DNA from: Tieghemostelium lacteum
Taxonomy: Eukaryota > Evosea > Eumycetozoa > Dictyosteliales > Raperosteliaceae
Length of the DNA stretch: 64,000 nucleotides
Reading direction: 5' to 3'
Assembly: GCA_001606155.1 (NCBI GenBank)
Contig: LODT01000025.1
Location: 248,001 to 312,000 of the forward strand
The position numbers and the translations under genes were made by a program. A model generated the notes under the pieces. That model searched no databases and was not told where the DNA came from. It saw only the letters and a list, made by a program, of their open reading frames with translations. This document shows, one piece after another, positions 43,183 to 54,077 of this stretch (positions are counted from its first letter, which is position 1; the number at the start of each line of letters is the position of its first letter).

Positions 43183-44737
43183 GCTATGTTATTCGATTAG
43201 TTATTGTGTTTTTATAAAAATAAATTTATAAAACAAAAATTTCAAAATTAAAAATTTACCATTTTCAATGAATATTATTTATTGAATTATTTCTAGATTT
43301 ATAATATAAATTTCTCTATTGTATAAGTAAATTATTCAATTAATATATTTTAAATATTTTCTTTAATATTTTTTAAAAATATTATTTACAATGAAAATAT
43401 AAAGAAAAGTGAATCTAATTATAGAATAAAAATAATCTAGTTGAAATTAACAAACCAGAATTTCTGATCGTTGTATATTCATCAAAAAGGAGTTTAATCA
43501 AAATTAACAAATCAGTTAGAAAATTTTGGGAAATTTAAATAAATGATGTGTTTTACAATTTATTTGTATCTGCTATTTAACCTCTTTTATCTTGAAATAG
43601 TTAAAGTAGTATTATAACTTTACACAAAGTAGTTAAAAATAGATTTTAATTTTTTAAATCTATCTTTTTTTTGGTCATGATGGGAAAGATAAAATATAAA
43701 AGTTAATATGTAAATTTTAAACTGTTTTAAACATATCAAAAATTGGAAATAACACTGATATTAATTGAAAGAGGAGGGAGTTAAATTATAGAGATTAGGG
43801 TGGAATTGTCAAAATTTAAAATTTATCAAGTAAAATTTGTAATACCTCTACACAATAAAACATCACCTACAAAAACAACAACGATGATATAAATAGAACT
43901 ATAAAACACACACTTCAATTGGGTGAATAAAAATTTAATTCAAAGATTTTTTTTTGATAGTGGTAGTGTTGTGCATAACATATAGAATTGCAAGTTTTAA
44001 AAAATACATACCCCCTATTTTACAATTAATTAAATTCAAAATTTCAACTCTCTCCTCCTACTATTAATATTTTATACTTTGAAAATTAAAACACACCACA
44101 CTGATAATTTTTATATTTTTATATCTCACCTCATCAAATGAAATTTCATTAGTCTATTGTGTAATTAAACAATAACCCACCAAATTGATCAAAGATATAA
44201 TCAAATTAAACAATAACACAAGTTCTCCTCCAGCACATTCCATTTACAGCCACACAAGATGAGATTGATTTCTGGAAAAGAGTATTTCACAAATTTTATT
44301 TCTCTCTCAAATTGAATAGCTAATTTTCAAGTTTGTTAATGTTATCAGAGTTAAATTTAAAACCTGATGAGCAAGCAAGTTTAGTAGGTCATTTATCTTA
44401 AATTTTTATTTTTAAATTTCACCACCACAACATTTACACACCCCCTCACCACTATCAGTAAAAAAATTAATATTGCACAAACACAAACTGTATATAATGT
44501 TTTATCTGTATTTAGAAATGTCATTAGGTTATGTAAAGCAAAAAGAGTTAAATGATTTGACAGGTTCAAAAACTTTCCTATAAATAATCGAAAAAATTTA
44601 ATTTAATATTCATCAAATCAACTTTTTGATTAAAATCTACTATTTATTTTCTTAAACAAATAATATTTTTATATCTTCTTAAAAAAAATAATTATAAAAA
44701 AAAAATATAAATTATTTGTTTAAAATATTTTATCAAA
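43183..44737. other. intergenic upstream of the CTDC repeat gene
   Basis: 1,555 bp. The first kilobase is plain AT-rich DNA. From about 44205 to 44582 the base composition rises and several short coding-like segments occur (see findings). A TTGATCAA palindrome lies at 44185-44192; dictyostelid STAT sites use TTGA/TCAA pairs, but normally with spacing, so this is not assigned. Confidence 0.5.
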
Positions 44738-47700
44738 ATGTTAAAATATATTATATTACTTCTATTATTGAGTACATTTGTATTCAATTTAGGTACATAT
44801 TTTCCATCCAAAATATTTCAATATTTCAATAAATTCTAACTTTTGATTTTTAAATATAGCCCATTCAAATGCTTTAGAGGCTGAAACTTGTGATAAACCA
44901 GGCGCTTGTAGTTCTTGTCCACAAAGTTGTGATGATTCTAATAAATGTACATTGGATAGTTGTCTATTAGGTATTTGTACCCATACTCCAATTTCTTGTG
45001 ATGATGGTAACAAATGTACTGCCGATTCCTGTGATTGTGATAAAGGTTGCCAACACACTCCAATCACCTGTGATGATGGTAACAAATGTACTTTAGATAG
45101 TTGCGATTGTGATAAAGGTTGCCAACATACTCCAGTATCTTGTGATGATGGCAACAAATGCACTTTAGACTCTTGTGATTGTGATAAAGGTTGTCAACAC
45201 TCCCCATTATCTTGTGACGACAAAAATGCCTGTACTTTTGACTCTTGTTCAAATTCTACTGGTTGTGCCAACACTCCAATTTCATGTGATGATAGCAATC
45301 CATGCACTTTAGACTCTTGTGATTGTGATAAAGGTTGCCAACATACACCAATTGCTTGTGATGATAACAACAAATGCACCAATGATAAATGTGGTCCAAA
45401 AGGTTGTGAATACACCACAATCAACTGTGATGATAAAGATGCTTGTACCTATGACTCTTGTTCAAACTCCACTGGTTGCACTCATACCAAGATTTCATGT
45501 GATGATTACAATGCCTGTACTTCAGATTCATGTGATTGCGATAAAGGTTGCCAATACACTCCAATAAGCTGCGATGATAAAGATGCTTGCACCTATGACT
45601 CATGTTCCAACTCCACTGGTTGTACCCATACCAAGATTTCATGTGATGATTATAATCCATGTACCCTTGATTCTTGTGATTGTGATAAAGGTTGTCAACA
45701 TACTCCATTAAGTTGTGATGATAAGAATGCCTGTACTTTTGACTCTTGTTCAAACAAGACTGGTTGTACCCACACTCCAGTTTCATGTGATGATAACAAT
45801 CCATGCACTTTAGACTCTTGTGATTGTGATAAAGGTTGTCAACATACTCCAATTGTTTGTGATGATAGCAACAAATGTACCAATGATAAATGTGGTCCAA
45901 ACGGTTGTGAATATACTCCAGTCAACTGTGATGATAAAGATGCTTGTACTTATGACTCTTGTTCCAACAAAACTGGTTGTACTCATACTAAAGTCTCATG
46001 TGATGATTATAACCCATGTACTGCTGATTCTTGCGATTGTGAAAAAGGATGTCAACATACCCCAGTCACTTGTGATGATAGCAATGCCTGTACCTATGAC
46101 TCTTGTTCCAACAAAACTGGTTGCACTCATACTCCAGTTTCATGTGATGATTATAACCCATGTACCATTGACTCCTGTGACTGTGATAAAGGTTGTCAAC
46201 ATGCTCCAATGAACTGTGATGATAACAACAAATGTACCGTTGATGCTTGTTCCAACTCTACTGGTTGTACCCATACTCCATTATCTTGTGATGATTATAA
46301 CCCATGTACCATTGACTCTTGTGATTGTGATACTGGATGTTACCATACCAGATTAGTTTGTGACGATTTCAACCCATGTACCAACGATAAATGTGGTGAA
46401 AAAGGTTGTGAATTCACTGCTATCTCATGTGACGATAATGATGCCTGTACCTATGATTCTTGTTCCAACAAAACTGGTTGTACCCACACTAAAATTACCT
46501 GTAACGATTACAATGCCTGTACTTCAGACTCTTGTGATTGTGAGAAAGGCTGTGTCTTTACTCCAATAACTTGTGATGATAACAACAAATGTACATTTGA
46601 TACTTGTTCCAACTATACTGGTTGTGCTCATACCCCAGTCTCCTGTGATGACAACAATCCATGCACTCTTGACTCTTGTGATTGTGAAAAAGGTTGTGTC
46701 CACACTCCAGTAAGCTGTGATGATAAAAACTCTTGTACTTATGACTCTTGTTCAAATTCTACTGGTTGTACCCATACACCAGTCTCATGTGATGATAACA
46801 ATCCATGCACTTTAGACTCTTGTGATTGTGATAAAGGTTGCCAACATACTCCAATTGCTTGTAACGATTACAACAAATGTACCAATGATAAATGTGGTCC
46901 AAAGGGTTGTGAATTCACTCCAATCAACTGCGATGATAAAGATGCTTGTACCTATGATTCTTGTTCCAACTCAACTGGTTGTACTCACACTAAAATCACC
47001 TGTGACGATTACAATGCCTGTACCAATGATAAATGTGACTGTGAAAAAGGTTGTGTCTTTACTCCAATAACTTGTGATGATAACAACAAATGTACAGTAG
47101 ATTCATGTTCAAACAAGACTGGTTGTGTCTTCACTCCATTGTCATGTGATGATAACAATCCATGCACTTTAGATTCTTGCGATTGTGATAGAGGTTGTGT
47201 ACATACTCCAGTTGCCTGTAGCGATAACAACAAATGTACCAATGATAAATGTGGTCCAAAAGGTTGTGAATTCACTCCAATCACATGTAATGATAACAAC
47301 AAATGTACTATTGACTCATGTTCCAACAAGACTGGTTGTGTTTACACTCCATTGAGTTGTGATGATAAGAACAAATGTACTGCTGATAGTTGTGATTGTG
47401 ATAAAGGTTGTGTAAATACTCCAATTTCATGTGATGATAACAATGCCTGTACTGCTGATAGTTGTGACTGCGATAAAGGTTGTGTAAATACCCCAATCTC
47501 TTGTGATGACAATAACAAATGTACTATTGACTATTGTGATAAATCTAAAGGTTGTGTACGTAAAGATTTAGTTTGTAACGATTTTAACCCATGTACTGTT
47601 GATAGTTGTGATGCAGTAAAAGGTTGTGTCTACACCCCAGTCTCATGTGATGATGGTAACAACTGTACCAAAGATTCATGTAATATTCTAACTGGTAAAT

Positions 47701-48389
47701 GTATCAACACCAAGATTGAATGTAAGGATGATGGTAACAAATGTACCAAACAATCATGTGATCCAAAGAAAGGTTGTATTACCACTCCAGTAGTCTGTGA
47801 CGACAGTAACCCATGTACCTCAGATTCATGCGATTGCGACAGAGGTTGTGTCTACACTCCAGTTAAATGTCAAGATGATGGTAACAAATGTACCAACAGC
47901 CAATGTGATCCAAAGAAAGGTTGTTTCCATAACCCAATAACTTGTGACGATAACAACAAATGTACCGTTGACTCTTGTTCAAATAGTACCGGTTGTGTCT
48001 TTACACCAAAGAACTGTGATGACGGTAACAAATGTACTGATGATAGCTGTGATTGCGATAGAGGATGTGTCAACACCCCAAGCAAATGTCCACCAGAAAG
48101 TGACAACAAATGTGTCAAATATGATACATGTGATCCAAAGAAAGGTTGGATTAGTTCAGCAGTATCTTGTGATGATAAAAATCCATGCACTGTAGACTCT
48201 TGTGATCCAAAGAAAGGTTGTTGCCACACTCCAATAAAATGTGATGATGGTGATATCCTCACATTTGATTATTGCTCAAGAAAGACAGGTGGTTGTATAC
48301 ACAAGAAGATTTTCAGTTGTCCAAATAAGATTTGTAAAGAATCTGGTACTGATGACGATGATTGTGATGAGTGTGACAAAAAGAAATAG
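44738..48389 (+). CDS. secreted CTDC cysteine-repeat matrix protein (EcmA/EcmB-like)
   Basis: Exons 44738-44792 and 44860-48389, giving 1,194 aa. Exon 1 encodes a signal peptide (MLKYIILLLLLSTFVFNL). The mature protein is an almost uninterrupted array of about 24-residue modules, CDDxNxCTxDSCDCDKGCxHTPxS, the Dicty_CTDC repeat found in the prestalk/stalk matrix proteins EcmA and EcmB. Three module types alternate: DCDKGC, CSNxTGC and a shorter KCGPKGC. The latter recurs exactly every 501 bp (see findings). The last modules are more divergent, and the protein ends with a Lys/Asp tail. Each module has four Cys, so the protein should be a disulfide-bonded rod in slime sheath or stalk. Tissue specificity cannot be read from the sequence. 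Confidence 0.94.
44942..48330 (+). repeat. tandem 72-bp CTDC coding repeats with 501-bp higher order
   Basis: The basic unit is about 72 bp (24 codons; 69 bp for the GPKGC type). GTGGTCC/GTGGTGA marks of the GPKGC module lie at 45391, 45892, 46393, 46894 and 47251: spacings 501, 501, 501 and 357. The central block (45300-47300) is most uniform and the ends are diverged. Confidence 0.92.
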
Positions 48390-48556
48390 GTTTAAAACAT
48401 TAAGCTAAATATCTAAAAAAAAAAAAATAACAAAAATACTTTCAATTATTTCTATAATTATGGAAATAACCAACAAAAAAAATAATATTTAATTCATTAA
48501 TTACTTTTATTTAAATAAATATTCATATAATTATTTAATATATTTAATTTTTATTT

Positions 48557-49300
48557 TTATTTGAAAAATGATTGAAAATAGTCACATGTGAAATTTGACA
48601 ATTCTTCTAGAGCTTGTGGTTCGGGGAATAAATGTGTTGCGTTAGGAATAACACGATATTGCTTATTAGGGCAATTTATAAATAATTTCCGATAATAGTG
48701 TTCATTGATTTTAACCATTTCCTTATCAAGTTCCCCTACTATTAACATTATAGGAATAGAGAGTGAATCTATAGATTTTTGATCACATAAAGTTAAATTG
48801 GAGCCACGAGCTAATATACCAGTGATAGTTGGTTTCATGCTACTTAATTGAACTGCAGAATGAATAGCAGCACAACCTCCTACGCTACTGCCAAAAAAAA
48901 AAATCCTAGTAAAGTAATTTGAAAAACTAGGATCTTTACCTACAAACTCTGTTGCAGCTACCAACCTTTTACTGAAATATGGCACATTATTTTGAAATTC
49001 ATTTGTAATCCTATCCAATCTAGTCTCTTGTTCTGTTAACATATTAAATAACAATGTTGAAAATCCCAATGACAATAATTTCTCTGAAATGAATATATTC
49101 CTATCACTAAATCGGCTTGAACCACTTCCATGTGCAAATATAATAAGATTTCTACTAACTTCACTGCTTCTGGGAATTGATAATACACCCTCTACAAAAT
49201 TATTTTCACATCCTATACTTATTTTTTCAATTCTTATTTTATTTTTGAATTGAAATTCCTCTTTATGATCACTTGGTGTATGAAAATTAAATGAATTCAT
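48557..49300 (-). CDS. alpha/beta hydrolase, dienelactone-hydrolase-like
   Basis: Single exon, 247 aa, no signal peptide. Alpha/beta-hydrolase core: oxyanion loop HGSGSSRFSDRN, nucleophile elbow FFGSSVGGCAA (GxSxG), acid in IVGELDKE and catalytic His in IPNATHLFPEP. The HGSGSSR, LLFNMLTEQE and THLF(P)EP phrases match a bacterial group of DLH-like hydrolases (HGSGSSRhSPRN, LLFDLLT..E), in bacteria often next to or fused to phosphoribosyltransferases. The substrate is unknown. Such proteins are rare in eukaryotes as far as I know, so transfer from bacteria is possible. Composition is like that of its neighbours. Divergent from PITHD1 with 144 bp between starts. Confidence 0.88.
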   Translation of the reverse strand: MNSFNFHTPSDHKEEFQFKNKIRIEKISIGCENNFVEGVLSIPRSSEVSRNLIIFAHGSGSSRFSDRNIFISEKLLSLGFSTLLFNMLTEQETRLDRITNEFQNNVPYFSKRLVAATEFVGKDPSFSNYFTRIFFFGSSVGGCAAIHSAVQLSSMKPTITGILARGSNLTLCDQKSIDSLSIPIMLIVGELDKEMVKINEHYYRKLFINCPNKQYRVIPNATHLFPEPQALEELSNFTCDYFQSFFK

Positions 49301-49444
49301 ATTTTTATATTATTAGAAATTAACTTGTCAAATTAAATTAATTTCACAAATTGAACTTGAATATTTAATTTATTTTTTTTTTTTTTCATTAATTTTCCAT
49401 TATTTTTTTTCATTTCAAATAATTACAATTATATATACACAAAA

Positions 49445-50175
49445 ATGACACACAATTGCGGCGATCCAAATCATTCTCATGATATTGAAAATGGTATGTT
49501 TTCATTGATTAAATTAAAAAACTATACATATTAACAATTAATTTATAGGAATTGAATTTTCATTGAATAAATTTATAGATACAGGTTTAGTTACATGTTT
49601 AAATGAAAAAGTAAAGAATTCAGTTCAAGAAATTTTCAAATCCTATGAAGATAGATTCGATGAAAAACATGTATGTACTTTTAAATTCTAATAATAACTC
49701 AATTTAGTTAAATATATATTAATTGGTTTAACTCTAGTTTGTAGAGAGTTGTGATGATCAAGAATTAATAATAAATATACCATTTAACGCAGTAACACAA
49801 TTAAAGAGTATCATTATTATAGGAGGAGGAGGTGGTTCATCACCTTCTAGAATGAAAGCCTATTTGAATAATGACCACATTGATTTTGGAAATATTACAG
49901 GAATTACACCCACTCAAGAATGGCAATTACACGAAGATTTTAAAGGAGAGATTAGTTATAATACCAGAATTACAAAATTCAATAATATCAATTTATTAAC
50001 TTTATACTTCCCTTCAAATTTTGGTGCTCCTACAACAAAGATTTATTACATTGGTTTGAAAGGAGTCTATACAAATTCAAAGAGGGAGATTGTCTCAACA
50101 GTCTATGAATCCAGACCACAACTATCTGACCATAAAAATACCAATCAAGATATGGTTTCTAAGGATTTAATGTAA
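49445..50175 (+). CDS. pithd1: PITH domain protein PITHD1
   Basis: Three exons, 49445-49493, 49549-49670 and 49738-50175, giving 202 aa. It begins with a His-rich stretch (MTHNCGDPNHSHDIE), as human PITHD1 begins MSHGHSHGG. The PITH beta-sandwich follows: FVESCDDQELIINIPFN (human FVESDADEELLFNIPF), LKSIIIIGGGGGSSPSRMKAY, NTRITKFNNINLLTLYFPSNFGAPTTKIYYIGLKG and ESRPQLSDHK. The PITH domain binds the 26S proteasome in thioredoxin-like 1; PITHD1 is a close relative without the thioredoxin part. Human-to-amoeba conservation makes the call firm. Confidence 0.95.
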
Positions 50176-50549
50176 ATACTTCAAAATACAAACAAAACAT
50201 TAATACATTTCAGAATCGAAAAAAAGACACAAATTTGTGTTTATAAGAATAATTTTTCACATGAATAAGACCATTTGATTGATTACAATAATGTAAATAA
50301 AAGGTTTTCACTCTCTAAATAAATTTCAAATAATTTACATTTTTTTAAAATTTTTATTAATTTAAATTAAATTATTTTAAAATTTCCAAATTGAGACTTT
50401 ACTAAAATTTAGTTTACATGAAATTTTTCCAACTGGGTTAGTTTATATTTATATAAAATACCCCACAAATACCATTGCATTTCAATATAATATCATTTCT
50501 AACTATATCAATATATATAATCAAATTGTTTAAATGAAATACAAAAGCT

Positions 50550-53500
50550 ATGTATTTTTCCCCTCCACCAAAGAAATTAAATAGAAAAATCAAAGTAGAT
50601 AAAAACACTCTTAAACTATATAATGAAAATGAATTATATAACACCACATATTGTATGTAGATTATAAGAAAAAATTTGATGAAATAATAAAAATTCTAAT
50701 ATTTTTTTATATACAGTTTCGAAAGAGGAACTAAGGTTAATCTATGAAATATTTAATAGTCAAAATGTCAGTTTAGAAAGATTTTCAGAGATATTATTGT
50801 ATCAGGGTTTATCCTTTTTAGTACAATTACCAAATTCTGTGGAGATTCTAAGTGGTTATTTGACTTTGGAAAATGTTGGAGAAGACTTTGATCAGAAACA
50901 ACATGTAAAGCGTTTGAAATCTCAATTGGAGTTATTGAGAATGAGAAATATTTCCTATATTTTCTCTTTAAAGGACACAGAGTTTCAGTACTTGAACCAA
51001 TGTAGAGAGATAAAGGCGCTTAGAGATTCATTTAGTCAATTATCTCAGTTACTATTTGAATACATTCAGAAAACCTATTCGACAAATGGGGAGAATCCTT
51101 CGACTACTCATATCATTGATACCATCTCTATAATAGCCAGAGGAACAATTAAAGAGAAATGCGAGTTGGTTTTTAAACTGTGCAAGAAGAAATCTGATTT
51201 ATCCATTTTCAAATCAGATCTTTTAGAAATGATCAGTTTAATTCAACCTCTTTACGATATTCTACAGGAATTTGGTTATGGTATCATTGGAACTCCATCT
51301 GAAATTGTTCACAATATCTATCAGGAGTTACAATCCCTTGGACGTGGTCATACATTTAATTTCTCATTACATTCTAGTTTTGATGTTCAAACCATGGTAC
51401 CTATACACAACACTTATTTAAACAGCTCATCTACAAGTACAATTACAAAAAATCCAAAAAAACTACCATTTCCACCACAACAGAGTACCAATAACCCATC
51501 GGCCAATACCATTACAGCCTCTAGTGACTCTTCTATTGATATTAGAGAATTTATAAGAAAATCCTCTAAATTTCATGAAGTTAGTCGTTGTTTTGGGTTC
51601 TTTGATATGATCTACCTATGTTTTATTAAACCAGTTGAAAACCATCTATCAATGAAAAAGAAACATAAAGAGTTCTCTGGATACTTGTACTACAAGAAAT
51701 ATATTGGGTTTGTAAAACTGTTCTCTCTCAGATATTTTGAAGTCAGAGACAGGTTTCTGATAGGGTACAAGAGAATATTCTCTAAACCCTCTATGGTAAT
51801 ATGTCTACTGCAGACCAGTGTAAAAATCCTTCCGAAGAGAAAGCACTCCATATTTGGTAATTCCGAAATTAAGAAATCCAAAGAGGCTACAGAATTCATT
51901 GTAAAGAGATATCATGACGACAGTGAGGTTAAATTCATCTCTATCAAGTCTCTAAAGGCAAAGAATTTTGTAAATTCCATTCGAGAGAATTCCAAAGGTT
52001 CTTATAGATACCTCTCCTATTCAACACCTCGCGAACACATTAATTTGGACATGTATATAAATGGACAGGAATACTTTAAAAAAGTGTATAAACTCATCAA
52101 AAATGCAAAAACAGAGGTTTTTATTGCTGGTTGGTGGGTATGTCCTAGATTTATTTTATGTAAACGTGATACTTCTAAAGACCCTGAGAAATATAGATTG
52201 GATAATCTATTGTTTAAAAAGGCAGTTGAAGGTGTAAAGATTTACATTCTCATTTGGGAGGAGACCAAGTTTGTTTTGGATTTGGGTAGTAAACTTGTAA
52301 GATCTCTTCTTGAAAGACTTGGGAAGAGAAATATCAAAGTTATCAGACATCCTCATCTACTACCACTCTATTGGTCTCATCATCAAAAGATTATAGTAGT
52401 TGATCAAGCTATTGCTTTAATAGGTGGTCAAGATCTTGGATATGGTAGATATGAAACGGATTCATTTAATCTAATGGATCCAAATGGTGTTATGTATCCT
52501 GGACCAGATTACCAGAATACCAGTATCAATAGTAACTCTCTAAAGACCATATCTGATCAATGTTCATTAGACAGACAGAAACAACCTAGAATGCCTTGGC
52601 ATGATGTATCCATTTCATTAGATGGTCAAGCTGCAAGAGATGTTGCTGTAAATTTCATTCAGCGTTGGAATCATGCTAAAGACTCTAATCCCAGAGTCTA
52701 CAAGAAATACCCATATCTAATGATTTCAAAGGAGGATCTTCAACATCACCATCTACTCCATAAACACCACAATTTACAGGAACCTAAACTTGGAACTTGT
52801 AAAGTACAATTAGTAAGATCAGTTTGTGGATGGTCTGCTGGTCAACCTCTTGAAAACTCAATATACAGAGCCTATCTTCATCTTATAGATATATCTCAAC
52901 ACTATATCTATATCCAAAACCAATTTTTTATATCATCAATTGGTCAGTTATCGCATCCTAACAACCAAGTAGCATTTGCTATCTATAATAGAATAGAAAG
53001 GGCTATTGTTAACAATAAGATATTCAGAGTGTTTATTGTTATTCCAGTTCACTGTGAAGGTGATCTCTATGATATAGAAGTCCAGTTGGTAGCCAACTAT
53101 ACTCTAAAGTCTATACAAAACATTAGAAATGAACTCCGAAAGAAGTTTCCAGAAGTAGATATAGATCAATATCTAACCATACATTCTCTTCGTAATTGGG
53201 AGGTTTATAACGAACAAGTATTCACGGAACAGGTATATGTACACTCTAAACTAATGATTGTAGATGACCGTGTGGTACTCATTGGTTCAGCTAATATAAA
53301 CGATCGTTCATTATCAGGTAACAGAGACTCTGAGATTTGTGCGGTCATTGAGGACAAAAAACTAATACCAAGTCAAATGAATGGTATTGAATTCTATTCC
53401 AGTGAATTTGCATTCAAACTACGTGAAAGACTATGGAATTTACATTTAGGGTATAAAAAGAATAATATTCATCCTTTAGTTTCCATTTCTGATCCAGTTG

Positions 53501-53769
53501 CCCCCTCCACCTACTTTTATTGGAAAAATCTGTCACTATACAATACCATGATCTATCAAGAGATTTTTAAACAAGTAATACCAGAAAACTGTACGAAAAT
53601 ATCACAATACAAGAGAAATGGAGTAATCAGAGCCACCAATGAAGTTATGGAAAAACTAAACCAAACTAAAGGTTACCTTATTGATTTTCCTCTGTATATG
53701 CTTCATGAGGATAACGATCCCTCAACTGTCTATAGTGATCTAATCACAAAAATAAAAATATTCTTGTAA
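50550..53769 (+). CDS. phospholipase D (two HKD motifs, PH domain)
   Basis: Exons 50550-50652 and 50717-53769, 1,051 aa. Two phosphatidyltransferase motifs are intact: HHQKIIVVDQAIALIGGQD (about 588) and VHSKLMIVDDRVVLIGSAN (about 875), both HxKxxxxD. The IYIQNQFFI block between them is the PLD lipid-site strand. Upstream lies a PH-type domain (about 300-420, LYYKKYIGFVKLFSLRYFEV) and an N-terminal helical region that includes an EF-hand-like helix (SKEELRLIYEIFNS). It hydrolyses phosphatidylcholine to phosphatidic acid and choline; in dictyostelids PLD supports PIP2 supply and actin-driven motility. Which of the D. discoideum paralogues it matches is undecided. The first exon was missed by the plain frame and supplies the only ATG. 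Confidence 0.94.
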
Positions 53770-54077
53770 AATCAAAATCATTTCTATCATAACATGTATT
53801 TCTATATTGTTTACACCTCTCTACATTCAAATCTCTACCAAATTTCAACAAATATTGGCAAAAACTGCTCTGAATGGTTTTATATTGATCAGATTTAAAA
53901 AGAGGATGAAGAGGAGGTATTTGTTCTGTCAGTATAGAATGGTAAAATCACATCCTCTTAATCATCATTAAATATATGACACAATAAATTTCCACTTCCA
54001 CACCCACCAAAAAAAATGATTAAAATATTTTTTTTATTTTTTTATTTTTTTTTTTCAATATTTAAAGCCTTCATAAA
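53770..54077. promoter_or_regulatory. intergenic upstream of the Rab-CLU gene
   Basis: 308 bp. Contains CACACCCACC (53999-54008) followed by a T-rich run (54028-54056) just before the ATG at 54078, a layout common to dictyostelid promoters. Confidence 0.45.

Noticed and set aside
44185-44192. TTGATCAA as a STAT site for the CTDC gene
   Set aside because: Known dictyostelid STAT half-sites are spaced; this one has no spacer and is 550 bp from the start, so there is too little support.
44789-48262. Many long frames on both strands across the CTDC array
   Set aside because: Produced by the periodic codon repeat; none has a signal peptide or domain, and all overlap the strong frame.
44942-48330. 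CRISPR-like array
   Set aside because: The regular repeats are in-frame coding modules of a eukaryotic secreted protein.
50438-50647. 69-codon minus frame
   Set aside because: Overlaps the first exon of the PLD gene, which has clear coding and splice evidence.
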